From assembly GCA_937951895.1 (NCBI GenBank), contig CALFER010000025.1, positions 86,308 to 150,307 on the forward strand: a stretch of 64,000 nucleotides of DNA. The letters are read 5' to 3'. The position numbers and the translations under genes are program-made. Positions within the stretch are counted from its first letter, which is position 1, and each line of letters opens with the position of its first letter. Below are positions 1-8,299 of this stretch, piece by piece. A model generated the notes under the pieces. The model had not been told where the DNA came from. It was given only the letters and a program-made list of their open reading frames with translations, and did not search any database. This DNA is from an uncultured bacterium. GTDB taxonomy: Bacteria; CSSED10-310; CALFER01.

Positions 1-3000
1 CCCCTGATTGGCCAGTTCGACGATGAACTGGGCGGTTTCTCCGGGATCCAGTACCCCGTCGGCGTCCCCTCGAAGAGGATCGAGAATGACGACCGAATCG
101 AACGAAAGCTCAGGAGCAACGACCTGTTCCGTGAAATAGGTCGTGCCTGATGCCGTTCCCGAGGTCCACGACAGAGCGAACGGGATCGATTCTCCGTCGG
201 CTGCCTCATCGCTGACGGAGAACTGATATGCGGTCAGACTCGACCCGACAGCGCTCTGCGCGATGTCCGGATAGTTCGATGCGTTGACGAGCATGGTGAC
301 ATGCGGATTGGTCGTCGAGAGGATTGCCGAGACCCCTGTGGCATCTGTACCGAGGTTGGCCAGCGTGATCGTCGTCAGGATCGTTTCTCCGCTGTTGATC
401 TCACCGTTGCTGTTGCCGGCAGAATCATCGATCACATGGCTGTGATAAGTCAGATTCGGTTCATTGCAGGGGGCTTCATACGAGATCAACACATCGTCGA
501 TGTTCCATCCGGAGCCGACCACCGAACCATCGGAGGTGCCCATCGTCCATCGCAGATAGACGGTTGCCTGCCCGTCCGCAATGCCCGCAATGTCATACGT
601 CTCGGGAGCCCATTCGGTGTCCTGGAATGTGGAGCCGGTGTGATTCCAGAGGGTGGTCCATGTCGATCCGTCCGTCGAGATCGACAAACGGGCGTGGTCG
701 TACGATGCACTCTCAAGCCCCAGCCATCGATAATAAGACAACACACAATTCTGGGCACTGGAGCAGTTAATGGCGGATGTCGTCACGTGATACTCCGGCA
801 TATTGTTTTCATAGGCCCCATTGAGATTGTAGCCCACGACGTTCGGACCGGTGTACCCCGAGGTGGGATCGCCGCCAACGCCTGCCGGCTGTCCGTACGC
901 CCACAGACCTCCCGAATACGTCCAGCCGGGATCGACACTCATGTCCTCACTGAGTAACTCATACAGGGCCAGCGTCGTGAAGGTATAGTAAGCGCCGGAA
1001 TTGTCATCCGTCACCATATTGCCTGCCGGATCTGCGCTCGTAACGCTGAAAACATAATCCGTGCAAGGTATCAGCCCGGTCAACTCCACGGCGTGACTGA
1101 GCACATCCGTCGAATCCGATTCCTGCATGGAAATCGATCCGGGTCCATAATCGACCGTGCTGTCTGCTGCTTCGTTCGTGTCCCATGTGATCGTTGCAGT
1201 CGTCGAGGTCTTGAATGCAACGAGAACATTGGAAATGACAGGCGCGACACAATCGATGGCTGCCGTGTCAGTGTTGGGGACGTTGATTCCGCCTTGTCCG
1301 TCATCTGCATCGATGTACAGAACCGTGAGCGTGTCTCCGTCGGCCACCCGGACCTGGCCTGCGCCAGGAGCGCTGGTTGTCAGTGTGATCGATCCATTGA
1401 AGATTCCCGAATCCGGGGCGATCTCCGTGAGCGTCACGACTTCACCGGTCGGATCGGTCACGCTCGTAACGGTCACGGTCTGTGTTCCCATGTTGGCCAG
1501 GTCGGCATCGGATACCATGATGTCGACCTCGCTGGAACAGCTGTACTGCATCGTCGAAAATGCCACCGTGCCATCCGAGAAGTTGAGTGAACCGGTCGCG
1601 ACAAGTGCGTAGCTCTGAGGACCCTGGGGAACATTGTAGCCCGTCACGGTAATGATATACCCGCCGACTTCAGGGTTATCGATTTGAACGCATTCGACAT
1701 TGTTCAGCCGATCCGCTGTTCCACCGGGAACCGAGTGTCCGTCGCTGTAAACATTACCCAGGTAGGTCTGGCCGTTTCCGGTCACGGTCAGATCGAGATC
1801 GTTGACGAGATTCACGCTGGCGCTCGGCGTCGACGGATAATCGGTCCAGACCAGTGTGACTTCGAGCGGTTCTGAGGAATCGGAAACGGATACAAAATAC
1901 TGTACCGATTCGCGCGAAATGCCGGTCTGATTCTCCTGGATGTATAACTTACGGGAGTCTCCGCTGAAGTAGAGCGAAGAATCCAGTGTCACACGGCCCC
2001 ATCCCTGACCCATGCTCGGCATATCGGCATGACCGCTGCCGGAATCCGCCGTGTAGCCTCCGGTCATGTTGATGCCGGAATTGATCAGGATTGCCTTGAC
2101 GAGCGCGCCGGTCGGCTCGAAAACGAATCCGGGATCCGCCATGCCGAGGGGGTAGAATCCCTGCATGAAGTAATCCCGGACAAGCGCGGCGGCTCCGGCC
2201 ACTCCGGGCGTCGCCATGCTCGTTCCACTGCTCGTTCGAGTCGAGCAGTTGAAGGTCGTCGAACTGTAATCACTGGCCGCCGAATTGATGTTTCCTCCGG
2301 GCATCGTGATGTCGGGTTTCCGACGACCGTCATCGGTCGGTCCATGACCCGAAAAATACATGTTGTTCTCGGGATTGGCCGCACCGTTCTCGGTCGCCCC
2401 GACGGTCACGACGTTCTTCGATGTGCCGGGAGCCCGGATGGTGTCAGCCGAAGCGCCTTCATTTCCTGCCGCATAGACGGCCAGATAGGTCGGATGATCC
2501 CAGTGAAACTGATCCATTTCCTGGCAGTCATCATGATACACACCGGGATTGGACGGCCAGCCCCAGCTGTTCGAATGGATGCGTGCGCCGACTTGGTAGG
2601 CGTCGAGATGAGCCTGATATTCGTTATCCGGAGGGTAGACGTCGCTGCTGTCGCCGTAATCCTGAATGACCAGTTTCGCAAGAATGGCGATACCGTCGCC
2701 GTTGTCATGAGATCCGCTTGACGCGAAGTTGTCGCCGGCAATGGTTCCGGCTGTATGCGTCCCGTGTCCCTGGGTGTCATAGCCGCTCGCATAGCCGCTC
2801 GGCCCCTGATACGCGATGATCTTTCTCTGATTGTAATTGGGTGTGCCGGTCGCCGGGATCAATCCCTGCGATGCATCATAGAAAAAACACATGTCCGCAT
2901 CGGCTCCGGTGTCCATGACTGCCACGATTTGCCCGGCACCCATGATGCCGTGATCATACAAAGGCGTTGATCCGCTGCCACCGACTCCGCTCTGGCACAG

Positions 3001-3645
3001 CCAGTAGGTCGCATCGTTGCACAGATCGTAATCAGGATAATCCTGGATCCAGTGTACTTCGCTCAGAAACGCGAGTTGTCGAATGGTCGGATAATCCGAA
3101 CCGACAGGGATCAGGGCCGTGAGTCTTCGATAGTGGGGATTCTCATCCCGGCTCAGAATTTGACCACCGGAACCGGTAATGATCCTTTCCGCATTCTCGA
3201 ACGGCTCGGTGCCATGAATCGTCAGACGGATTTTGCGAAACTGCGGATCCTTCTGCAGAAAAAGCCCGAAATCCACCTTCAGAATCGGTTGATACGGGCC
3301 GATAAAATCGATGCCGCTCAGGGTTTCGATCTCAGCGCGCTGGTCGTTTGAAAGGCGCACGAGATACGCATTGTTGGGGATGTACTGCACGATCTCCTCG
3401 ACTCTGTCGGAAAGCCGTGCACGGTCAGTCTCCGTGATCAAATTGCCGAAGTGAACCAGATAGAATCCATCACCCCGGTCTGCGGTGATCCATTCGGCAG
3501 GAATGTCCGAATACCCCTTCCCCGCATTGATGACGGCGTTCTTGAAGAGCATGTTGGCGGGGTCCTGGCGCGGTTCCATTGCCAGCAGGCTGGACGAAAC
3601 GCCTAACAGTATCAGTAATCCAATTGCCACCAAGTTCCTGTTCAT
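1..3645 (-). CDS. Secreted multidomain subtilisin-like (S8) serine protease, C-terminus beyond window
   Basis: Seen from its start codon to the window edge, at least 1,215 residues with no stop. The N-terminus (MNRNLVAIGLLILLGVSSS) is a signal peptide. A pro-region of roughly 200 residues precedes the S8 catalytic domain, whose triad is visible: Asp in VMDTGADAD (about residue 242), His in GHGTHTAGT (about 295), Ser in SGTSMATPG (about 474). Behind it lie beta-rich modules: a PPC/P-like segment, an Ig-like segment, a fibronectin type III domain (about 797-887, ITWDTNEAADS), a MAM/jelly-roll-like segment and a CARDB-like repeat near 1,090-1,190. The start at 3645 has GGAGGT five bases upstream. 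It lies 162 bp behind the kinase gene on the same strand. Such proteins are exported and degrade extracellular protein; the C-terminal anchor or sorting signal is not visible. Family call certain, substrate unknown. Confidence 0.95.
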   Translation of the reverse strand, partial: MNRNLVAIGLLILLGVSSSLLAMEPRQDPANMLFKNAVINAGKGYSDIPAEWITADRGDGFYLVHFGNLITETDRARLSDRVEEIVQYIPNNAYLVRLSNDQRAEIETLSGIDFIGPYQPILKVDFGLFLQKDPQFRKIRLTIHGTEPFENAERIITGSGGQILSRDENPHYRRLTALIPVGSDYPTIRQLAFLSEVHWIQDYPDYDLCNDATYWLCQSGVGGSGSTPLYDHGIMGAGQIVAVMDTGADADMCFFYDASQGLIPATGTPNYNQRKIIAYQGPSGYASGYDTQGHGTHTAGTIAGDNFASSGSHDNGDGIAILAKLVIQDYGDSSDVYPPDNEYQAHLDAYQVGARIHSNSWGWPSNPGVYHDDCQEMDQFHWDHPTYLAVYAAGNEGASADTIRAPGTSKNVVTVGATENGAANPENNMYFSGHGPTDDGRRKPDITMPGGNINSAASDYSSTTFNCSTRTSSGTSMATPGVAGAAALVRDYFMQGFYPLGMADPGFVFEPTGALVKAILINSGINMTGGYTADSGSGHADMPSMGQGWGRVTLDSSLYFSGDSRKLYIQENQTGISRESVQYFVSVSDSSEPLEVTLVWTDYPSTPSASVNLVNDLDLTVTGNGQTYLGNVYSDGHSVPGGTADRLNNVECVQIDNPEVGGYIITVTGYNVPQGPQSYALVATGSLNFSDGTVAFSTMQYSCSSEVDIMVSDADLANMGTQTVTVTSVTDPTGEVVTLTEIAPDSGIFNGSITLTTSAPGAGQVRVADGDTLTVLYIDADDGQGGINVPNTDTAAIDCVAPVISNVLVAFKTSTTATITWDTNEAADSTVDYGPGSISMQESDSTDVLSHAVELTGLIPCTDYVFSVTSADPAGNMVTDDNSGAYYTFTTLALYELLSEDMSVDPGWTYSGGLWAYGQPAGVGGDPTSGYTGPNVVGYNLNGAYENNMPEYHVTTSAINCSSAQNCVLSYYRWLGLESASYDHARLSISTDGSTWTTLWNHTGSTFQDTEWAPETYDIAGIADGQATVYLRWTMGTSDGSVVGSGWNIDDVLISYEAPCNEPNLTYHSHVIDDSAGNSNGEINSGETILTTITLANLGTDATGVSAILSTTNPHVTMLVNASNYPDIAQSAVGSSLTAYQFSVSDEAADGESIPFALSWTSGTASGTTYFTEQVVAPELSFDSVVILDPLRGDADGVLDPGETAQFIVELANQG

Positions 3646-3680
3646 ATATGACCTCCAATTGTTCAAGGATATCGACGATC

Positions 3681-3730
3681 ATCCGGGAAAGGATGCGAGA
3701 CACCGTCGATCAGTATACGGATTCCCGGAT
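3681..3730. promoter_or_regulatory. 9-bp inverted repeat upstream of the protease
   Basis: ATCCGGGAA at 3681-3689 is matched by TTCCCGGAT at 3722-3730, separated by 32 bases, in the 162-bp gap between the kinase stop and the protease start. It could be an operator or a 5'-leader stem for the protease mRNA. There is no T-run, so it is not an intrinsic terminator. The function is inferred from position only. Confidence 0.35.
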
Positions 3731-3807
3731 ACCTTTCCAATCTCGGAGCAGTGTCCGATCCATGATGACGAATGATCCGAAATAAAACAAAACCGCAGGG
3801 CAGGCAA

Positions 3808-4698
3808 TCAACCCCTGATGCGTGTGGTCTGGGTCTCGGGGTTGCCTTTCGATTCCAGCAGATCGAGCAATTGCTGGGCTGTCTGGATTCGATCCTCGCG
3901 TTCCTTCCGGAGGAGTTTCATGACGATGGAACCGAAGTGTCTCGAGATATCCGGACTGATCTCATGAGGTCCCGGGGCTTCGAGGTGCAGATGGGCATTG
4001 ACAACGGCGACGATGTTGTCCGCACGGAAGGGATTGACACCGGTTGCGAGTTCGTAGACCACGACTCCGAGTGAGTACAGATCGGATCGGGGATCGAGTT
4101 CATCCTGTGTGAGAAACTGTTCCGGAGAGGCGTACACACAGGTTCCGATGAAAGTTCCGGTCGTCGTCACTTTCGTGCTGACTTCCGGCAGGCGGGCGAT
4201 GCCGAGATCCGTCAGGACGACCCGTCGCGAGGGAGTCAGGATCAGATTGGCCGGTTTGACATCTCGGTGGACGATATTCAGTGCATGGATGTCCCGGAGG
4301 GCATTTGCGAGTTGCCGGGTGATCGGGATCAGAAGGGACTCGGCGATCGGACCTTTGGATGCAAGAACCTGTTTTAAAGACTGGCCCTGGAGATACTCCA
4401 TGAGGATAGCGAGGGTGGTCTGGCCGAATACCTCACAGCGCTCGACTCCGTAGATCGATACGACATTCCGGGAACGTACTCGGATGCCGATTTCGACTTC
4501 CCGTTTCAATCGTTGAATGATCGTATGCGCTCCGAGCAACTCGGGATGAATGATCTTAACCGCGATATCTGCACCGATTGGGAGATCCCGCAGAGGTTTG
4601 ATCAGTTTGGCCCGATACACCGTGCCACAACTGCCCTTGCCTTTGATTTCGCCGAGTTCAAAACTGCCCGATTGCGTTGTAATTCCTCGCTGAGTCAT
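3808..4698 (-). CDS. Soluble Hanks-type serine/threonine protein kinase
   Basis: 296 residues, essentially a bare kinase domain. Visible motifs are a glycine loop (GKGSCGTVYRA, 20-30), the ATP lysine in IAVKII (K48), the catalytic loop HRDVKPAN (D146), the Mg loop as DLG rather than DFG (D164) and SPE in place of APE. DLYSLGVVVYELATG marks helix F. There is no membrane segment or sensor domain, unlike typical PknB proteins. I chose ATG 4698 because AAGGAG lies about ten bases upstream and the glycine loop follows at once; the frame stays open upstream to 5001, but that extension runs into the divergent transporter gene and looks non-coding. The protease gene follows on the same strand, so the two may be co-regulated. 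The phosphorylation target is unknown. Confidence 0.9.
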   Translation of the reverse strand: MTQRGITTQSGSFELGEIKGKGSCGTVYRAKLIKPLRDLPIGADIAVKIIHPELLGAHTIIQRLKREVEIGIRVRSRNVVSIYGVERCEVFGQTTLAILMEYLQGQSLKQVLASKGPIAESLLIPITRQLANALRDIHALNIVHRDVKPANLILTPSRRVVLTDLGIARLPEVSTKVTTTGTFIGTCVYASPEQFLTQDELDPRSDLYSLGVVVYELATGVNPFRADNIVAVVNAHLHLEAPGPHEISPDISRHFGSIVMKLLRKEREDRIQTAQQLLDLLESKGNPETQTTRIRG

Positions 4699-4821
4699 CG
4701 ATCCGGCACTCCTTCCAGCGTGGTTTACCATAGAATCTCGCAAAACGAAACTGCGGATACTCGGATGATGAACCGTGCAGCACGTCTTGAATTTGACGAT
4801 TCGGGGTGTTAAAACGAGATC

Positions 4822-5937
4822 GTGTCCACAGCGAAAAAACAGACAGGCATTCAGGCGGGATTCAGCGGTTTCAATCAAAGCCACGCATTTCTGTTCATTC
4901 TGATCGCGGTTGTTTTGTATGCAGTATTCAAGATCATCGCGCCTTATCTGAACTCGATTATCCTGTCGATCATACTCGGTTCGCTCTTTCATCCCATTCA
5001 TCGCCGATTACTTCAATGGACCGGAAATCGCCGGAATCTCAGTGCGCTTCTCTCCTGCATGATCCTCTTCATCGTCGTCGTGCTCCCTCTCACCTTCGTG
5101 GTCTTTTCGATGATCCAGCAGGGAATCGTATCATTCAATGCCATACAGGACTGGCTGAAGGCCGGGAACCTCGAAAAATTGCTCGACCGCCCGATCGTCA
5201 ATCGCGGAATCGATTATATCCATCGCTACTACCCCACGTTCGATTTTCACAACATCGAGATCGACGATCATCTCATTCAGTTGTCCTCGCAATACGGAAA
5301 AACACTCCTGGAGCAGGGTCGCAACATTCTGGGCAATCTGACCGCTCTCGTGATCAAGTTTTTCATGGTGATTTTCGTGTTTTTCTTCATTGTGCGCGAC
5401 GGCGAGGCCATCCTGGAAAAACTCCTGCACCTCCTCCCGCTGTCATCGACCCAGGAGCGGAAGATCATCGACAAGATCAAGGCGGTCTCGCAATCCGCCA
5501 TCCTTGGAACGCTGATCACGGCGATTGCTCAGGGTGCCGCGATCGGAGTCGCGTTCTGGATCGTCGGTCTACCGGGACTGTTCTGGGGATTGATCGCGGC
5601 GTTCACCGCACTGATACCGGTCGTGGGAACCGCCATGATCTGGGTGCCGGCGAGCATCTACCTGTTTCTGTCCGGGCGGTATATCGCGGGCTCGTTTCTG
5701 GTGGCCTGGTCGGTGGGGTTCGTCGGAGTGCTGGACAACATCATCCGGCCTCTGTTCATGAAAGGGTCAGCCGGGATGAGTCCGCTGCTGATCTTCTTCG
5801 CGATTCTGGGAGGGATCAATGTCTTCGGACTGATCGGCATTCTGTACGGTCCCCTCATCTTCGGAATCGCGATGGTGCTTCTCTTCATTTATGAACTCGA
5901 GTATGGCGAGTTTCTGAAACAACAGGACCGACTCTGA
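4822..5937 (+). CDS. AI-2E family (PerM/YdiK-type) membrane transporter
   Basis: 371-residue polytopic inner-membrane protein with about seven to eight hydrophobic helices. The family pattern is present: two N-terminal helices, a central soluble segment (about 120-200), then a C-terminal helix bundle with GLPGLFWGLIAAFTALIPVVG and the conserved region containing DNIIRP. Family members export autoinducer-2-like molecules or act as Na+/H+ antiporters, so the substrate cannot be told. Starts with GTG at 4822, divergent from the kinase across a 123-bp gap, and ends 20 bases before the PIN-PhoH gene, suggesting co-transcription. Confidence 0.88.
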   Translation: MSTAKKQTGIQAGFSGFNQSHAFLFILIAVVLYAVFKIIAPYLNSIILSIILGSLFHPIHRRLLQWTGNRRNLSALLSCMILFIVVVLPLTFVVFSMIQQGIVSFNAIQDWLKAGNLEKLLDRPIVNRGIDYIHRYYPTFDFHNIEIDDHLIQLSSQYGKTLLEQGRNILGNLTALVIKFFMVIFVFFFIVRDGEAILEKLLHLLPLSSTQERKIIDKIKAVSQSAILGTLITAIAQGAAIGVAFWIVGLPGLFWGLIAAFTALIPVVGTAMIWVPASIYLFLSGRYIAGSFLVAWSVGFVGVLDNIIRPLFMKGSAGMSPLLIFFAILGGINVFGLIGILYGPLIFGIAMVLLFIYELEYGEFLKQQDRL

Positions 5938-5957
5938 AGAAATGGATGCGTCACCTC

Positions 5958-7283
5958 ATGAAGAAGATCTTTGTCATCGACACCAACGTCATGTTGAACG
6001 ATCCGAATTCCCTGTTCGCCTTTCAGGACAACCTCGTGCTCATCCCGATTACCTGTATCGAGGAGATCGATAAATTCAAGCGCGATCAGAATGAACGCGG
6101 ACGAAACGCCCGAATGGTCTCGCGATATCTCGACCAGTTGCGGCAGGGGTCCGACACGAGTCTTGCGGAAGGGGTTGAACTGGAAGGCGGTGGCACACTC
6201 CGGGTCGAACTCGGATATCAGGCCATTGTCGACTACCCGTTCAGGAACGGGACCCTGACGAATGACGATCGGATTCTCGCGGTCTGCCTCGATGCGCAAA
6301 AAAACCGAGACGGACTTCCGGTGGTTCTACTGACCCGGGATACCAATCTGCGGATTCGGGCGGATGCGATCGGGATTCGTGCCGAGGATTACCTGACGGA
6401 TAACACCGATATCGATACGCTGTACAGTGGAATTCGGAAGATGGTGGTGTCGGATGAGGTGATCGACCGGTTGTACCATGATCGCGAAATCGATGTGATG
6501 GGAGAGAATCTGACGAGTAACGAGTTTATTCTGTTCAAGAGCGATGTCGAGTCGGGACATACCGGCATCGGTCGGGTCTCGGCTGACCTGTCCAAAATCA
6601 TCGCCGGTGGAACGAACCAGCCGGTTTGGGGTATTTCTCCGAGAAATCTCGAGCAGCGTCTCGCCATCGACCTGCTGCTCGATGATCGTGTCACCATCGT
6701 CACCCTCGTCGGCAAGGCCGGCACCGGCAAGACGCTGCTCGCGCTGGCGGCCGGGCTGTCGAAATCGATCGACGAGCGTCGTTACAAGAAACTGCTCGTT
6801 GCACGCCCGATTTTTCCGATGGGCCGGGATCTCGGATACCTGCCCGGCGAACTGAAAGAGAAACTCAATCCCTGGATGCAACCCATCTTCGACAATCTCG
6901 AAATGCTGATCGACTCGGGATTCCAGAAACCGCGGGGAAAGTTTCAACCCGGGGCGATGGATCTGATCGAGCAGGGAATGCTGGAGGTCGAGGCTCTCAC
7001 TTACATTCGGGGACGATCGATACCCAATCAGTATCTGATCGTCGATGAAGCACAGAACCTGACTCCTCACGAACTCAAGACGATTATCAGCCGTGCCGGG
7101 GACGGCACGAAAATCGTGCTCACGGGTGATCCCTACCAGATCGACAATCCGTATCTGGACAGTGAATCCACCGGATTGACCTATGTGGTGGAGCGATTCC
7201 GGAAATCACCGCTTGCCGGTCATATCACTCTGGTGAAGGGAGAACGATCCCCTCTCGCACAAGCGGCAACTGAACTCCTGTAG
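5958..7283 (+). CDS. PIN-PhoH (YlaK/PhoH2-like) ATPase/RNase
   Basis: 441 residues. The N-terminal PIN ribonuclease domain (about 1-150) starts FVIDTNVMLNDP and contains the acidic residues of the metal site (DTN, EEIDKFK, NDDRILA). The C-terminal PhoH-type P-loop domain has Walker A GKAGTGKT (about 250-258) and Walker B LIVDEAQNLT, followed by TGDPYQID. The fusion is the PhoH2 architecture, linked in other bacteria to RNA unwinding and cleavage under stress. I prefer ATG 5958 (MKKIFVIDTN) to the upstream ATG 5946 because it fits the family N-terminus. It is convergent with the HesB-like gene, with only seven bases between the stops, and 20 bases behind the transporter. Confidence 0.92.
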   Translation: MKKIFVIDTNVMLNDPNSLFAFQDNLVLIPITCIEEIDKFKRDQNERGRNARMVSRYLDQLRQGSDTSLAEGVELEGGGTLRVELGYQAIVDYPFRNGTLTNDDRILAVCLDAQKNRDGLPVVLLTRDTNLRIRADAIGIRAEDYLTDNTDIDTLYSGIRKMVVSDEVIDRLYHDREIDVMGENLTSNEFILFKSDVESGHTGIGRVSADLSKIIAGGTNQPVWGISPRNLEQRLAIDLLLDDRVTIVTLVGKAGTGKTLLALAAGLSKSIDERRYKKLLVARPIFPMGRDLGYLPGELKEKLNPWMQPIFDNLEMLIDSGFQKPRGKFQPGAMDLIEQGMLEVEALTYIRGRSIPNQYLIVDEAQNLTPHELKTIISRAGDGTKIVLTGDPYQIDNPYLDSESTGLTYVVERFRKSPLAGHITLVKGERSPLAQAATELL

Positions 7284-7290
7284 AATTGTT

Positions 7291-7596
7291 TCAGCAGCAG
7301 GAACTTCCAGCACCTATCCGGAGTTCAAAACCGCTTCGGAACCAGCGGCTTTCGCGAAAATCAACCGAGATGTCACCGTACAGACTCACCAGCCGCTTCA
7401 GTTCCGGGATGACCGCAAAACGATGACCGTTTTTCTCAACAAGAATATCTCCCTCCATCGGCTCTTCCAGAGCGATGCCCAAAGAGGGACCCCCTCAGCC
7501 GTATCCATTGATGAAAACACGGAAAACATTCCGGGCGGCAGTCGTTTCCGCCATCTTTTTCAATTCGATAGCTGCTCGGTCACTGATCTGAATCAT
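7291..7596 (-). CDS. HesB/IscA-like protein with predicted selenocysteine (in-frame UGA at codon 34)
   Basis: Read through the UGA at 7497-7495 this gives a 101-residue HesB/IscA-fold protein: residues 1-33 (MIQISDRAAIELKK... ending INGYG), Sec34, then GGPSLGIALEEP and on to a C-terminal GSSCC. Both halves match the A-type Fe-S carrier family, and the UGA falls exactly where the first conserved Cys (GGxCSG) sits. HesB-like selenoproteins with a G-U-GGP motif are known in some anaerobic bacteria. The start ATG 7596 has GGAGG five bases upstream. Immediately after the UGA lies a strong stem-loop (see next entry). The gene is third in a thioredoxin-FmdB-HesB unit, which suits a redox or Fe-S/selenium role. 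A conventional annotation would split it into a 33-codon fragment and a 63-codon ORF. The alternative is a nonsense mutation. Confidence 0.82.
7450..7489 (-). promoter_or_regulatory. Bacterial SECIS-like stem-loop
   Basis: Directly 3' of the UGA the mRNA can pair TCCCTC (7489-7484) with GAGGGA (7455-7450), CATCG (7477-7473) with CGATG (7460-7456), and CTCT (7472-7469) with AGAG (7465-7462). A GGA apical loop (7468-7466) and a single bulged C (7461) complete it. The loop starts 27 nucleotides after the UGA and its first base is G. Both agree with the published bacterial SECIS rule set: short apical loop with an early G, about 16-37 nt from UGA. Recognition by SelB is inferred. Confidence 0.75.
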
Positions 7597-7620
7597 GGAA
7601 TCCTCCAAATTGCGAAACAA

Positions 7621-7635
7621 GACCGGAACCCGGTC
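7621..7635 (-). terminator. Short GC hairpin between fmdB-like and HesB-like genes
   Basis: GACCGG and CCGGTC form a 6-bp stem with a 3-nt loop in the 49-bp gap, followed on the transcribed strand by TTGTTT. This could be a weak terminator or attenuator setting HesB-like expression below that of thioredoxin. The T-tract is imperfect, so partial read-through is likely. Confidence 0.4.
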
Positions 7636-7645
7636 AATGCGGACC

Positions 7646-7831
7646 TCAGGAACTCCCGCAGGCATGCGATGAATCGGACTTCTGGGAGCCCGGAGATGCA
7701 AAGCCGGAGATCTGCTTGATGACATCGTTCGATCCGCAGGACGGACAGGAGATATCACCGGACGACGATTTCCACACGATGCGTGTGAAGAGATGCTTGC
7801 AGGCGGCGCAGCGGAATTCAAACATCGGCAT
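7646..7831 (-). CDS. FmdB-family zinc-ribbon protein
   Basis: 61 residues beginning MPMFEFRCAACKHLF, with a second pair of cysteines in SCPSCGS: the CxxC...CxxC zinc ribbon of the FmdB/CxxC_CXXC_SSSS regulatory family. The C-terminus is Ser/Gly-rich and ends HACGSS, as family members often do. The role is loosely defined (regulatory or metal-binding). Start ATG 7831 is preceded by GAGGAG. It lies ten bases after thioredoxin and before the HesB-like selenoprotein, so all three are probably one redox/metal operon. Confidence 0.85.
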   Translation of the reverse strand: MPMFEFRCAACKHLFTRIVWKSSSGDISCPSCGSNDVIKQISGFASPGSQKSDSSHACGSS

Positions 7832-7841
7832 GATCGACTCC

Positions 7842-8204
7842 TCAATTTTTAGGGGTGATCAGGTTTTCGATGATCGCCCGCATTTCCTGCCGCTGTTTGA
7901 CTCCGACGCTCACCATGTCGACGGAGTCTCCGTTGAACAGCAAAACGGTCGGGACGGCCTGGATTCCGAGTTCCCGTGCGAGTTCATCGTTTTCGTCGAT
8001 ATTCACCTTCCCGAAACGGATTCGTCCGGCGAAATCCTGTGCGAGCTGATCGATGATCGGCGCCAGGACTCGGCACGGCCCGCACCATGGCGCCCAGAAA
8101 TCGATGAGCATCGGGTGTTTGGCCTGCAAGACCTCCGCTTCAAAATTGTCCATGTTGATCGTGATGATCTCCGACGAGAATTGTTTCGATGCTGTTCCGT
8201 TCAT
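7842..8204 (-). CDS. trxA: Thioredoxin
   Basis: 120 residues with the full thioredoxin fold: DFWAPWCGPCRVL active site (WCGPC), KVNIDEN and the cis-proline segment AVPTVLLF. It is a cytoplasmic disulfide reductase. Start ATG 8204 is supported by AGGAGG seven bases upstream; an earlier in-frame ATG at 8222 lacks this. It is the first gene of the unit with the FmdB-like and HesB-like proteins, so one may speculate that it supplies reducing power to the Fe-S or selenium protein downstream. Divergent from the outer-membrane-like gene at 8300. Confidence 0.93.
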   Translation of the reverse strand: MNGTASKQFSSEIITINMDNFEAEVLQAKHPMLIDFWAPWCGPCRVLAPIIDQLAQDFAGRIRFGKVNIDENDELARELGIQAVPTVLLFNGDSVDMVSVGVKQRQEMRAIIENLITPKN

Positions 8205-8299
8205 GGTTGCCCTCCTGTTCATTCACCATTTTTTAGGCTTCGAAAACGCGATATGGTTACATCCGGGATTCGTGCGATCGCGCTAAGGGAGGTCGGGTG

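Noticed and set aside
301..2970. Several plus-strand open frames of 60-230 codons
   Set aside because: They are antisense to the S8 protease, whose motifs and uninterrupted frame are clear; none has a recognisable domain or ribosome binding site.
4699..5001. Upstream extension of the kinase by about 100 codons
   Set aside because: It is antisense to the transporter start, has low-complexity composition, and a good ribosome binding site supports ATG 4698.
4806..5894. 362-codon open frame on the plus strand
   Set aside because: It is an Arg/His/Ser-rich shadow frame of the AI-2E transporter gene with no domain.
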